DNA of 64,000 nt from Amblyornis subalaris (taxonomy: Eukaryota > Chordata > Aves > Passeriformes > Ptilonorhynchidae): the NCBI GenBank assembly GCA_018881555.1, contig JACAXG010000233.1:758015-822014 (forward strand), in the 5' to 3' direction. The notes beneath the pieces were generated by a model. The model did not search any database and had not been told where the DNA came from. It saw nothing but the letters and a program-made list of their open reading frames with translations. Position numbers and translations under genes: made by a program. Position 1 is the stretch's first letter. Each line of letters begins with the position of its first letter. Shown one piece after another: positions 1-10,625 of this stretch.

Positions 1-3000
1 GCTCTGTTGTAGTTGTCGCTGCCTGGTTTATTCCTTGTGCAGCTACAGGACCAAACATCTGTCTATTTTGCTGTAAAAATTAGAATCTTTGCAGAAAAGG
101 ACCACATTTAATTTCTCTCCTGAGAAGAAATGTGTGGTCACTACCTAGGATTACCCACAATAACATGAGTGCTGTGTCTACATTCTCATCTCTTCTGCAG
201 GCATGATTTCAGTCTCTCAGAGTTGGTACCAAGCTTTTTGCTTCCATCTTTCTTTTTAGTGATGGTTATAATTATTTCTATGGGAATAAACAAAAAAAAA
301 AAGGTAGGAGAGGACTAGTACACATCAGTGTTGATGGAGGCATTGTCTGAACCCTGTTTAGTAAAGGAATACTCTAATAATTTTAAATGTGAGTGCCACA
401 TTGAATTTGTCAATTGTAAACAGTAGGAAAATGCTGTTACTTTTAACTCTTCTCATTTCAATTTACTGTGTAATAGATTGAAACATGTCTATGTTTCACA
501 AATCAATATCTGACTTTTCATATAACAGCTAATCCAGTAAAAAAAAAAAGTCTTACAAAGCTGCTGAGGGTGATGTGTTAGTTCTTGTCTTGGCCACCCA
601 CAGTCAGCATTTCAGCTGTGTTCAGCTGCTCTGAAAGTAATACACAGGGTGATAAACTTCAACAACAAAATGTTTTTGTAACTTTATTTATACCTGTCTT
701 GATACCGTGTCTGGATGCAGAGGGGCCGCAGCTTGACACTCATGATACAGAGCAACAAAACTACATGGTGTTTAATCAGCATTTCTCCACTGTCTTGTCC
801 AAATGCTGGTCTTGGATTTATGCTTGTTTTTTCCTTTGTTTCGAAAACTTTTAAACCTTTAGAAATGATTCAGTCTCTAATTATAGGAGGAGACAGTTCT
901 CCTGATAATATATGTGCAATACAGGGATTCAGTGCCACTTTTCTGTCTTTTATGGAGATGATTCTTCCTATAAATTCTTTTTTGTATAGTCAGTTGTGGG
1001 TAGAAATCTTCACTATATCTCCCGGCTTTCTTCATGGGTGTCCCAGATTCTTCACCTGGGACATGGCAGCTGAAAAACAGATGGTTGGTTCTGTCCATCA
1101 GCTCCTAAAAACTTCAATTACTGTGCAATAGCCTCTGCACTTTTCATTGTTTAAAGCTGACCATTAGCAGAGTCTCCAGCCTGTTGTAAGATGGTTAGCA
1201 ATGCTTTCCTTTTCAACCAGCTGTGTGTGTGGAGTTTAAGGTGAACACATTTTATTAAAAAGCATTTAGTTTTTGAAAAGTAGTTGTGTGGTTTGTTATC
1301 TTTCTGGTAACTGCATAGATCTCATTTGATTCTGAATCATAGTATTTCTGTGAAAGTCATGTAATCTGTATTTTAGGATAGTGTCTTGGTCACCAGCTCA
1401 CCCTGCTGCATTGGGAAGAGAATTTTGCCAGTGCTCAGAGCTTTTAAAAATACACCCTAATACAGCATGTTCTGAAATAAATCTGAGTTGATAGGCAAGC
1501 ACCACTCCCCAGTTGAGTTAGACAGGTCTGGATTTTTCTTCAGATCTCAGGTGAAGCAGTTACTTCTGTTTTCGGTTAATATTTTCCCTTATATACAATT
1601 CACAACATCTACCTGAGATGCTGTTTTGTAGCACAATAACTAGGAAACTGCAGGCAGAGGAACCACCTGTGTTTTGAAAGTAAAGACTATTTCTGTCATA
1701 GAAGAATGTGATCCCATTGACAGTAATCAGCTTTGTAAGCGTTTCTGCCATCATTGTTAGCTACACTACAATGCTAATTTAGGTGGCAAAGTCATTAAAA
1801 AATAGGAGATACATTCAGAAAAAATCTGTAACCTCCACGGTAAGGCATTGTTGCTAAAGAAGGAATTTAATTGGAGTGCATGCACCAGATATTCTTCTTA
1901 AAGCAAGAGTTTCAAAAGGCTTCCATCACTAAGTCTCCCTTGTACATGCAGAAGACAAGTGTTGTGGATAACCAGACTGAAGTGTGGGAGTGAGGATGGG
2001 CTCTCCCTTTTCGTAGTCCTCAGCATCACAAAAGTGGTGGAGGAGCAGGTTAAGGGAATGGTGCTGCCTCCTGGAGGGCCACACTTAAGGAGAGGAACTT
2101 GGGACAAGGGATGGAGGGACAGGACAAGGGGGAATGGCTTCCCAGTGCCAGAGGGCAGGGTTAGATGGGATATTGGGAAGGAATTCCTGGCTGTGAGGGT
2201 GGTGAGGCCCTGGCACAGGTTGTCCAGAGAAGCTGTGGCTGCCCCTGGATCCCTGGAAGTGTCCAAGGGCAGGTTGGATGGGCTGGAGCAAGCTGCGCTA
2301 GTGGCAGGTGTCCCTGCCCATGGCAGAGGATGGAACAGGATGTTTTAAGGTCCCTTCCAACCCAAACCACTGTGGGATTCTGTGATCTGCACTTCCAGGA
2401 AGAAATGCACCTTTACTTTGCATTGAAAGCAGCCAGAGCAAAGTGGTAGTGAAGAATTTTGCTGTCTTTATGGGTCTAAATAGGATAATGAAAATTCCTG
2501 TGCTCTCTCCTCTCTTGGTAAGAGCATACATCTGCCACATGACAATTCCTACAGTGCTACTTTATAGTAGAAAATAACTATGTACAGATTGAGTGACAGC
2601 CCAACAAAATGCCATTGTAAGTACTGCCTTGTTTTGAAGAGTTTAAGTGCCTTCTGATAACTCAGAAAATGAGCTTTGTGGGCAGTTGGCGAAAGGAAAT
2701 GTCGGTGGTTTCATTGTTCATACCCAACAGAAAAGCTCAAGCTGGTTTGGTATGACTCACATTCTTGCCAGACCTGTGAAGTCTCACAGTGCAGTGTTTG
2801 ATGTGAGGGAGAGACCTAGAGACACAAACAAGGTAGAATTGCCTTTTTTCACCTATTCCGACGGAGGACAGGCAGCTCTCCAGTCTGAAAAACATATTGG
2901 AGATATCCTGATGTGGAGCTCAAGGAGAGAAATCCAGAGGCTTGGCAGGAGTTCACACACCAGCTTGTTCAGCTTAGGCAGTTTGAGTTTCAGAATCATC

Positions 3001-3689
3001 GGGAATGATTTGTCAAAGGCACTGACAAGATGAAAAGCTCTACAGGTTTATCTCAGTGTTAAGGCTAAGTGCACTACTAAAGGAGATTCCTTTTTTCACT
3101 TATTACTATTGTTCTTCAATGCCAAGAAAGTAATTTTTAAAAAAAGGTCAAAGGGGAAATGTCTGGTAACAGTGACTGATGTTCAAAGTGAAGTGGTGTT
3201 TGATCCAATCAGTTTTCCTTCTCCTGCCTTTGCTTTTCTCTTTCACCTGCCATTTTTTATTTCTCTCATATTTTTTCTCTCTTTTCTCTGTCCCTCCTTC
3301 CCTGAGTAGGGGCTCAACAGAAAATGTAATAAATTAAATATATGCTGAAGTGCTTTTACTTAGAATAGGAAGGGTTGAAAATACTGTGTTCACTTAACCA
3401 TTAGTGAATTTGGCTGATTACAATACAGTGATGCTTTATGTCATGAGGAGATGGCTCCTGTTGGAAGAATCAAGCTATGAGGCTGAATACCAGTGTGATT
3501 TCAATTAAAATTTTGGTGATTACAGGAGAAAACAGTGTCCTTTCCAGACACGGGGATGCCAGATTTGCTCACCATAGAGACATTAACCGGTTAATAGCTC
3601 TATTAGTAATAATTGCCTGTGCGCTGCCTTTATTACTGAGTATTTTACAATGGAAAAGGGCACACTAACCTTTTACTCCTGTCTTAAAG
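1..3689 (+). other. DYM: DYM intron, 3' part (upstream of first visible exon)
   Basis: This is intronic sequence upstream of the first recognisable DYM exon. It ends in a normal acceptor, with AG at 3688-3689 after a T-rich stretch. I recognise no coding exon in it. It contains one sense-oriented CR1 fragment (2091-2386) and otherwise ordinary AT-rich sequence. Open frames at 715-1131 (plus), 877-1098 (minus) and 2647-3033 (plus) resemble no family I know and look like chance frames. From 2128 onward the segment belongs to the left arm of the large inverted repeat. Confidence 0.75.
2091..2386 (+). mobile_element. CR1 LINE 3' fragment
   Basis: The 3' end of a CR1 retrotransposon in sense orientation. 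The diagnostic order is present: a GGACAAGGG block, TTAGATGGGATATTGGG, GTGAGGCCCTGGCACAGG, the TCCCTGGAAGTGTCCAAGG block, CCCTGCCCATGGCAG and the terminal CTGTGGGATTCTGTGAT. It is 5'-truncated, as usual. The mirror copy is at 63742-64000. Confidence 0.9.
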
Positions 3690-3872
3690 GCTCAAGACCT
3701 GAATGTGATCGAGGAAGTGATCCGGATGATGCTGGAGATCATCAACTCCTGCCTGACCAATTCCCTCCATCACAACCCCAACCTGGTGTACGCGCTGCTT
3801 TACAAGCGGGATCTGTTCGAGCAGTTTCGAACCCACCCCTCCTTCCAGGACATCATGCAAAATATAGACCTG
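3690..3872 (+). CDS. DYM: DYM (dymeclin), antepenultimate coding exon
   Basis: This exon encodes 61 residues of dymeclin, beginning [18 protein letters not shown] and ending QDIMQNIDL. Dymeclin is a peripheral, Golgi-associated cytoplasmic protein of about 670 residues that is needed for normal Golgi organisation and endochondral bone growth. In humans its loss causes Dyggve-Melchior-Clausen and Smith-McCort dysplasias. The exon is 183 bp and phase 0 at both ends. It has acceptor AG at 3688-3689 and donor GTGAGT starting at 3873. The frame joins exactly to the exon at 13291, giving the conserved junction NIDL-VISFF. Identification rests on near-complete agreement with the vertebrate protein as I remember it. 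A perfect antisense copy lies at 62256-62438 because this exon sits in the left arm of the inverted repeat. Coding GC content is clearly higher than in the flanking introns. Confidence 0.95.
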
Positions 3873-4041
3873 GTGAGTGATACATGAATTCAGGGATGGC
3901 TACATGTGGTTATTTGATCCCTTTTTACTCTTGAAAGGTGGAAAATACTCATCACCTCTTATCAGTTTTTTTTTAAAATGTTGAATTTCTCTTGCCTGTT
4001 TTCTGGGCCTGCACTGTGATGACTTCTGGGCAACATAGAAA

Positions 4042-4098
4042 CAGGGTGGTTTGGGTTGGAAGGGACCTTAGAGATCATCCAGTTCCAACTCTAATTTC
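4042..4098 (-). mobile_element. CR1 LINE 3' tip
   Basis: A short antisense CR1 terminus: TTTGGGTTGGAAGGGACCTT followed by a GATCATCCAGTTCCAACTC-like segment. It is heavily 5'-truncated or eroded beyond about 4098. The mirror copy is at 62030-62086. Confidence 0.75.
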
Positions 4099-6627
4099 TT
4101 TAACAACCCTTTCCCATATCTTTGACTCAGCAAAGCCAGGGACATTTTGAGATGCCTCTGGTAAGGAATTCCCAAGCTGTGACACGTGTTTCACCCCTCA
4201 AACCGAGGACAGCATCAGCTTCTCTTAACTGTCGTTTGTTAGAAATCTGCCTTTCAGGGAGCAAAAGCTAATTTTCATTATCAAACAATCTTTTTTCTTT
4301 TCTCTTGGTCCCATCACCAGCCTATTAGTGATTACAGGGAATTATTTTTAAATAGCTAAAAGGAGGCATTCAGCTACCTCATTCCCTGGGCTGTATCTGA
4401 ATGTGTGTTGTTTTCACCTGCCAAGTGTTCTCACCACAACAATATTCCCCTTCTGTAAGGAAACATTTTAGAAGAAAACAGAAGAAAATAGCTGTGGATG
4501 AGAAGCTGTTACCAGTGTGTCTCTCCATGGAGTATGACTTTGGGAAACAGTTAATTCTGCATCTGATAGTAGTTTTAATGTTCATGTTGAGAACCTGAGC
4601 ACTGATTCCTGCTAGAAAACTTTAAAGCGTTACAAATGTTTCTCTATCTTCTAGTCAGTATTTGCAGAGCTGAGCAGTGCTTGAAGCACACTATGGCCAC
4701 TGGATGCAAAATGCTGGAAGGGAGGGCTGAACAGGGTGCTAATTCTCTGGATACAGTGAATTGTATCTAATTAATGTGTCTAATAATCTGCAGAGTTTCT
4801 GTTTTGATTTGCCTTTAATTACAGGAGATTGACAGATGTCTGATTGTCCATAAAGGAAAGTAATTTTAAATGTTGAACTGAAATTCTGCTCTGTACGTAT
4901 CTGTTCCTCTTCTGTTCTCACTTCACATTTTCTGGTCATGCAAGAGTTTGGAGAGTGGAGACTTGAAGCTCAAAACTCTCCAAACTTTCAGCAGCTGCAG
5001 ACTACAGGCAGCATAGTACTGCCTGCATGATTAGAACAAGATGTCTTCAAGTTATGTAAAGAGGATATGGTGCACTGAAGATAAAAGTAGTCTACATTCC
5101 TGACTGAGATAGGGACCTTCTCTGGTTACTTGTCCAGGATAGCTGGTGGTGGCCAGATCCTTCTGCCTGCAGCCGAGTTCCTCCCACAGACAGCAGCACG
5201 TCCTTCCCTTTGTAACACTTAAATGTAGGTTTTCCTCAACAATTTAAACAATTCATCCCCAAAACTATTTAATATTGGGTTACAGCATAATGCCAGTTAC
5301 ATTCAGAAACTATTTAAAGCTTTCCAAGGGAGCATGTCGAATTTTTAAATAGCTCCTTTGTTAGCGAAGCGAGGATGTCAAAAAAAGAATTTTTTTTAAT
5401 TTTTTTTTTTTAAATGTACCTGTCACCATCTGGCAAGTGGTGAGAGCTGTCAGGCTTGTAGATCTGAATAAAAGATGAGATTCATCTGACTCCTCGTCTA
5501 CTCTGTCACGTCCTGCACTTCATACACAGTATTGGCAGCACTGTCATGCCGTACAGAACCAGTCTTTCTCTTGTGTTCTACAGACAAAATGTTTTAACTG
5601 GTCTTGCTATCCCTTGAAACAGTGGCAAATCAGGTAAGTGTCACTGTGCACATTGCAGGGAACTCGTCCAAGAACCATGTGGGCAGGATCGGAGAAGAAC
5701 CAGAATGAGTGTCTGTCTCCCAGAACTTACCTGGCTTTTCTCTGCAGTGGTGGAGCTGGGAGCTCCATCCTCATGTCTGTATGGAACACTGTGGATGTCT
5801 GAAAATGTAGCTATGCTCTAAAAGGAGTCAGAAAAAAATCTTCAAAGATTTGGCTCAATAAATTTCTAAACTGTATGTTGCTGGAAGCTGGGAGGATATG
5901 TTCATGGGGAAGATCTCCCGGTTCTTGGTCATACATTCTTATTTAAGCATCCATCCCAGCCTGCTTTCAGACAGAATAGTGAGCTGGCCAGGCTTTTTGT
6001 GTGACCAAGGCTGGTTTTTCGGAAGAGGATGGATCCACCAACTTTCAGTTTATTGGGGAGCTGTGTTGGGTTTCAGGCTGTTGTGTTCAAGGGAATTTTT
6101 GGCCCAAATTGTGTAAATTGTAGCTGGAAATGGTAAATGTTGCAACTTTTGGTAATGGAAGACTGGGGAAGAGAAATTACCTTGCTGAATCTGTAGTCCA
6201 GATTTGTATTTGATACAAAAATACTAACAGACAGTGTGGTAATGTTCCACATTGCAGAAGTCAGACCAAAATAGAGAGTACGTAAAGTCTGTAGTGAGTT
6301 TTGGACACCAGAACAGTTGCCAGTTTGCCTTTTCAATAATGTATAAAATAGATGTGACATATATTGACTTTAATGCTGATTATTTTTACTGTGTTGAACG
6401 TAATGTACTCATCAACCAGAAAGAAGCGTGGAAGAGGTTAAAAGGCTAAAAATTTGGTGAAGAATTAATTGGAGAATATATTGAGGAAGTAAGAATGAGT
6501 AGTTGATGGTGCAAATATAAAGAGGCATCTGCTGCAGTTCTGTGTGGGTACAAGCAGAGAATAACCCAGAGGTGTCCTCTAAGCCTACTCATGCTGTTGA
6601 CACCTTAGCTGGATTACTCTGGGTTTA

Positions 6628-7243
6628 GAATCAGAATAATTTTAGTTTGGAAAAGACCTTCAAAACCATCAAGTCCAACCATTCCCCCAGCACTGCCAAG
6701 GCCACCGCTGACCCATGTCCCCAAGTGCCACATCCACATGGCTTTTAAATCCCTCCTGAGGTGGGCACACCACCACTGCCCTGGGCTGCTGTGCCAGGGC
6801 TGGATAACCCTTTCCATGAAGAAATTTTCCCTAATATCTAATCTAAACTTCCCCTGGCACAACTTGAGGTTGTTTCCTCTCCTCCTGTCCCTGTTCCTTG
6901 GGAGCAGAGCCCGGCCCCCCCTGGCTGCTCCCTCCTGTCAGGGAGTTCTGCAGAGCCAGAAGATTCCCCCTGAGCCTCCTTTTCTCCAGGCTGAGCCCCT
7001 TTCCCAGCTCCCTCAGCCACTCCTGGTGCTCCAGCCCCTTCCCCAGCTCCATTGTCCTTCTCTGGACATGCTCCAGCCCCTCAATGTCTCTCTTGTCCTG
7101 AGGGTCCCAGAGCTGTCCCCAGCACTGGAGGTGCCTCAGCAGGGCCAGCACAGGGCACGGGCACTGCCCTGGGGCTGTGGCCACCCCATGGCTGGGACAG
7201 CCCAGGTGACATTGTCCACCTGGGCTCACGTTCAGCTGGCACC
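6628..7243 (-). mobile_element. CR1 LINE 3' fragment at left inverted-repeat boundary
   Basis: An antisense CR1 of about 0.6 kb. It runs from a 3' tip (AATCAGAATAATTTTAG) through CCAAGGCCACC, CACCACTGCCCTGGGC, GGGAGCAGAGCCCGGCCCCC and TCTCCAGGCTGAGCCCC to CTCTTGTCCTGAGGGTCCC. The part up to 7053 is identical to the right-arm CR1. After a 17-base divergent patch it again matches that copy perfectly to about 7206, then degrades with gaps. Confidence 0.92.
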
Positions 7244-9577
7244 ATGGAAGAAATTCCGGGGAGAAATAAGAGCTGTAGAAAACAGACGCTCTGAAGGTGC
7301 TGATTTGCCAAAGGAAGGCTAAAGTGATGTGGTATTTTTCAAATAAAATGCTGCTGTGAAGGGAAATGGAATAATCTCTTTCACATACTTGTGGGTTCGC
7401 AGGTCATAAGGAAAGACTTCTCCAAGGTTAGTAATAACGAAGCACTGTGGTAGGTTTTCAGGAACTTCAGCACTGGAGACCTCTGGATAGGAGATTTTTG
7501 GCAGGATGGCGCTGGGGCAGAGGACAGACTAGCACAGGTCTGTAGGCACAGGCAGATATGGGGATGGTTCTGCAGCCCCGCAAGAGTTCAGACCAGAGTG
7601 GGAATTGCCCAGGTTACCTGCAGTGCAGACCTGGCCACAGTAACTGTGGGCTGTTCCTCAGGATTTGGACCATTCGGTTTACTCTGGAGATAACACATAA
7701 CCTCTGTGTGCTTCATCATTGAGGCAAGAACAGTTGAATGTTTCAGGGTCATCAGTGTATGGAACACTTTTTATTGAAATATATTGAAACTACTTATTTT
7801 CCTCTGTGGTTCTATAAATAATCCAAAAATCACCACTGCCAGCTGATTGGGAACATATGAGAACCATTAATGCTGTACAGAAGAAACTGAAATCAAAATA
7901 CCTTCTGTTTCCTATTACTTTACTTTTCATTTTATAAAGTCATTTTAATAGGAGACTGTGCATCTTGTTTAGCTAAAATGGGATATTCTTCCTCTGGATG
8001 GTGAACAAAGAGGAATGCTCTGGTTCCTCTTCTGGCCTTGTGCAGAAATATTTCAGCTGGGAGCTGTCTATATGCCTCCACTTCAGAGGTGGTCTGTAAT
8101 TTGGTCAGCAGCCTCAGATATGTCAGGAATTTGGTGGAGACTCTTCGCTTATCATTCCTGAAGATGCGTTTGGTTCATGGCCACAGTGAGAACTCATTGG
8201 CTTTCATTGCTCTCATATTTCCTGTGAGCGAGAAACTGATACTAGGTGGTGGAACAGGCTTACCTAGGAGCTGCTAGAATTTGTTTGCAAAATAGTCTGA
8301 TAGATATCAGGAGGTCAGGACCAATGGCTTAGTGATGCAAAGGACTCAATTGATACAATTTCCTGCTAGGAATTTAATTCTCCAAAGACATTTCCCTGCT
8401 AGATTTTAAAATCAATCAAGTTGGCTTTGCTCTGGCATAGCAACTCCAATTGCAAGACCTGCAGGACTTAAGAACTAAGTTTTTATGTCTTTCCTTAGAA
8501 AAACTTTGATCCTGCTGATTACCAGAGCCTGGCTAAATACTCTACGGGTTTGGTTTTTGGTGGGTTTGGATTGGGATTTTTTTGGTTGTTGTTTGTTTGA
8601 GGGATCTTTTTACCTTTTCTTTTTCTCCTCACTCCTACACACTAGGAGTGGAGAGCAGAGTACCTTGTAAAACTCATGAGTCTTTGAACATGCTCTGCGT
8701 TTCAAGGTGAATCTGAAAAGCTGCAGTACTTCAAGTTTGCTGATTAACCTTTTGTGTTTCTCCTGCTGTTGAATCACCTGAAGCTGTTTCATTCTTTCTT
8801 AAATCAGCAAGGGTTGGCTTTGCCTCCTGTTTGCTCCATGTATCACTATTGGAGGTAGTTGTGATTTATGTTTCTCTGCGGAAGCTACTTAGTTGTAGTG
8901 CTAATCCTGTGGTACTTCACAACGAGAGGTTTGTTTTCTTCTTTTCTTCTCCTTACAGTGTGCCATCAATGCACCATATTACTGTTCCAGTGGTGAACAT
9001 GTCTGGAAATAAAGTACTGAGTGTTTCTTTCAATCACTTTCCAAAGAAAACAAAATTGACAAAAGCAGGTTCAAAACGTTTTCATTTTGTGCCAAGTGAT
9101 TTTTTCTTCAGTCTTGCAGGGATGACCTTTGCAGTTGCAGGCAGAGGAGGCAGCAACGTGTTGTACTGTTATTTTTAGCTGAAGGAGAAGGAGAGGAGCT
9201 GTCATGTTAGTTAGGCAGCAGCACTGCCTGGGCTGCCACAGGCCTCATGGCACTTCAGCATCTGCTGACAGAATCGAAGTGGAGAAAACATCTTGCCCTT
9301 GATAGCTCTGTTGTTTGCGTGCTGTGAAGGGAAATATTTTGTTACTTCAGCCTTACAGCCCAGTTAAAAACAATAGTTGGGCGAAATAACCAACACTGTT
9401 GTTGCTCCCTCATAATCTCAAAAATAATCTTCAAAACCTAAAATATTGCCTTTAAATGAGAAATGTTTCCAAATCATTCTAATCTTGTAGCAGTTTTAAT
9501 CTCTGGCAATACGTTGTAAGTTTATTGTTTAGAAAACAAAAGGATAAAGTATGAGTTTCTCATGGACAATTGACCTC

Positions 9578-9778
9578 TAGGAAGAAATTCTAGGCTGTGG
9601 GAGTGGTGAAGCACTGGCACAGATTTCCCAGAGAATCTGTGGCTGCCCATCCCTGGAAGTGTCCAAGGCTTGGAGCAACCTGGGACAGTGGAAGGTGTCT
9701 CTGAGCATGGCAGGGGGGCTGGACATGGAAGGTCTTTAAGGTCTCTTACCAACCAAACCATTACCTAAGTCTATGATG
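9578..9778 (+). mobile_element. CR1 LINE 3' fragment
   Basis: A sense CR1 3' end with GAAATTCTAGGCTGTGGGAG, CACTGGCACAG, CATCCCTGGAAGTGTCCAAG, GGTCTTTAAGGTCTC and a terminal CTATGATG. It has a small internal deletion around the usual GGGCAGGTTGGA segment. Confidence 0.88.
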
Positions 9779-10554
9779 AAAACCAGTTTTGGAAATCTCT
9801 ATAGAAAGCAGTTTTTGTTTAGAAATTTTAATGGTATTTTAATAGAAACCCTGGCAATGCCTGAGCTGGAGGTGACCAAGCCAGGTCCCCAGTGCCCGTT
9901 GTAGCGCACATCTGGGTACCTTGCACAGCCAGGATTAGGTGCTGCACAGGGCAAGGCTCTCCATACACTGTTTTATCTGGACAGTGATCAGATATTCCTG
10001 ATGAGGGGTTGTCTAATCCTGGATTGGACGTGCCTTTTAATCTCTGTTAATATGGAAGCCAAACTGGAGAGAGAGCTCTTTAGAAAGGGTTATGTTCCTT
10101 GTGTGGAGAGGCCTTTCAGTGCTCAGCATGACTTGGATACCAGTAATTCACAGCAACTTGTAGAGTTTCTTCTTACTCTTCTTCTTAAGCAGTCTTTTCA
10201 TTTGTTTTCTATTTTCTTAGACCAGTTCCCCAAATAATGAGAAAATTAATTTTCAGAGTATCAGAAAGACACCATCTCATAGCCTTGTTTATTTGCCCTA
10301 AGACCTAAGTTTTTTCTAGTCATACAGTCACATGCCCAGTTGATTCTAAAACCCGGACTAAAACCTGAAACCCATTTAATATTATTCATCCAGTTTATTT
10401 TTTCTGCTTCATTTTACTTTCAATTGGACAAAGAGATGAAGTCTCTTAATTTTCGTTAAATTCTGGATTTTTACTGAAGTGTAGAAGATGATTAAAGCTC
10501 CTTCAAAGGAAAAGGCTGCTCTTCCTTGATATGATGTTAAGCTTTTATATTTTC

Positions 10555-10625
10555 ATATTTGGCTAGATCAGTAGGTAAAGTGTTAGACCCTCTGTTACAG
10601 AGGTTGGGGCTTGGGCACTAGGAAT
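10555..10625 (+). repeat. tRNA-like relic (possible tRNA-derived SINE head)
   Basis: The segment from 10561 resembles a tRNA A-box (TAGATCAGTAGGTAAAGT against the usual TAGCTCAGTNGGTAGAGC). It is followed by AGAC, a small stem CCTCTG/CAGAGG and a degraded B-box-like GGTTGGGGCTT. It is too diverged to be a working tRNA gene. An old tRNA-derived SINE or tRNA pseudogene would fit; chance cannot be excluded. Confidence 0.25.

Larger units (their letters stand above)
2128..7053 (+). repeat. Left arm of a perfect 4.9-kb inverted repeat
   Basis: Each position x in this arm pairs with 66128 minus x in the right arm (59075-64000) as reverse complement. I checked spots across the arm: the DYM exon, the T-run at about 5390-5411, the segment at 5461-5520 and the CR1 at 6628-7053. 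I saw no mismatch and no shift of register, and all open frames mirror exactly. It includes the DYM exon at 3690-3872. The outer limit may lie further left, because the right arm is cut by the window end. Confidence 0.95.

Noticed and set aside
2647..3033. 128-codon open frame in the DYM intron, mirrored at 63095-63481
   Set aside because: It has no recognisable homology or exon-like splice context tying it to DYM. Frames of this length are expected by chance in 64 kb.
7660..7735. Possible MIR SINE fragment (TAACCTCTGTGTGCTTCATC)
   Set aside because: The similarity to the MIR core is short and could be chance. No head or tail of the element is recognisable.
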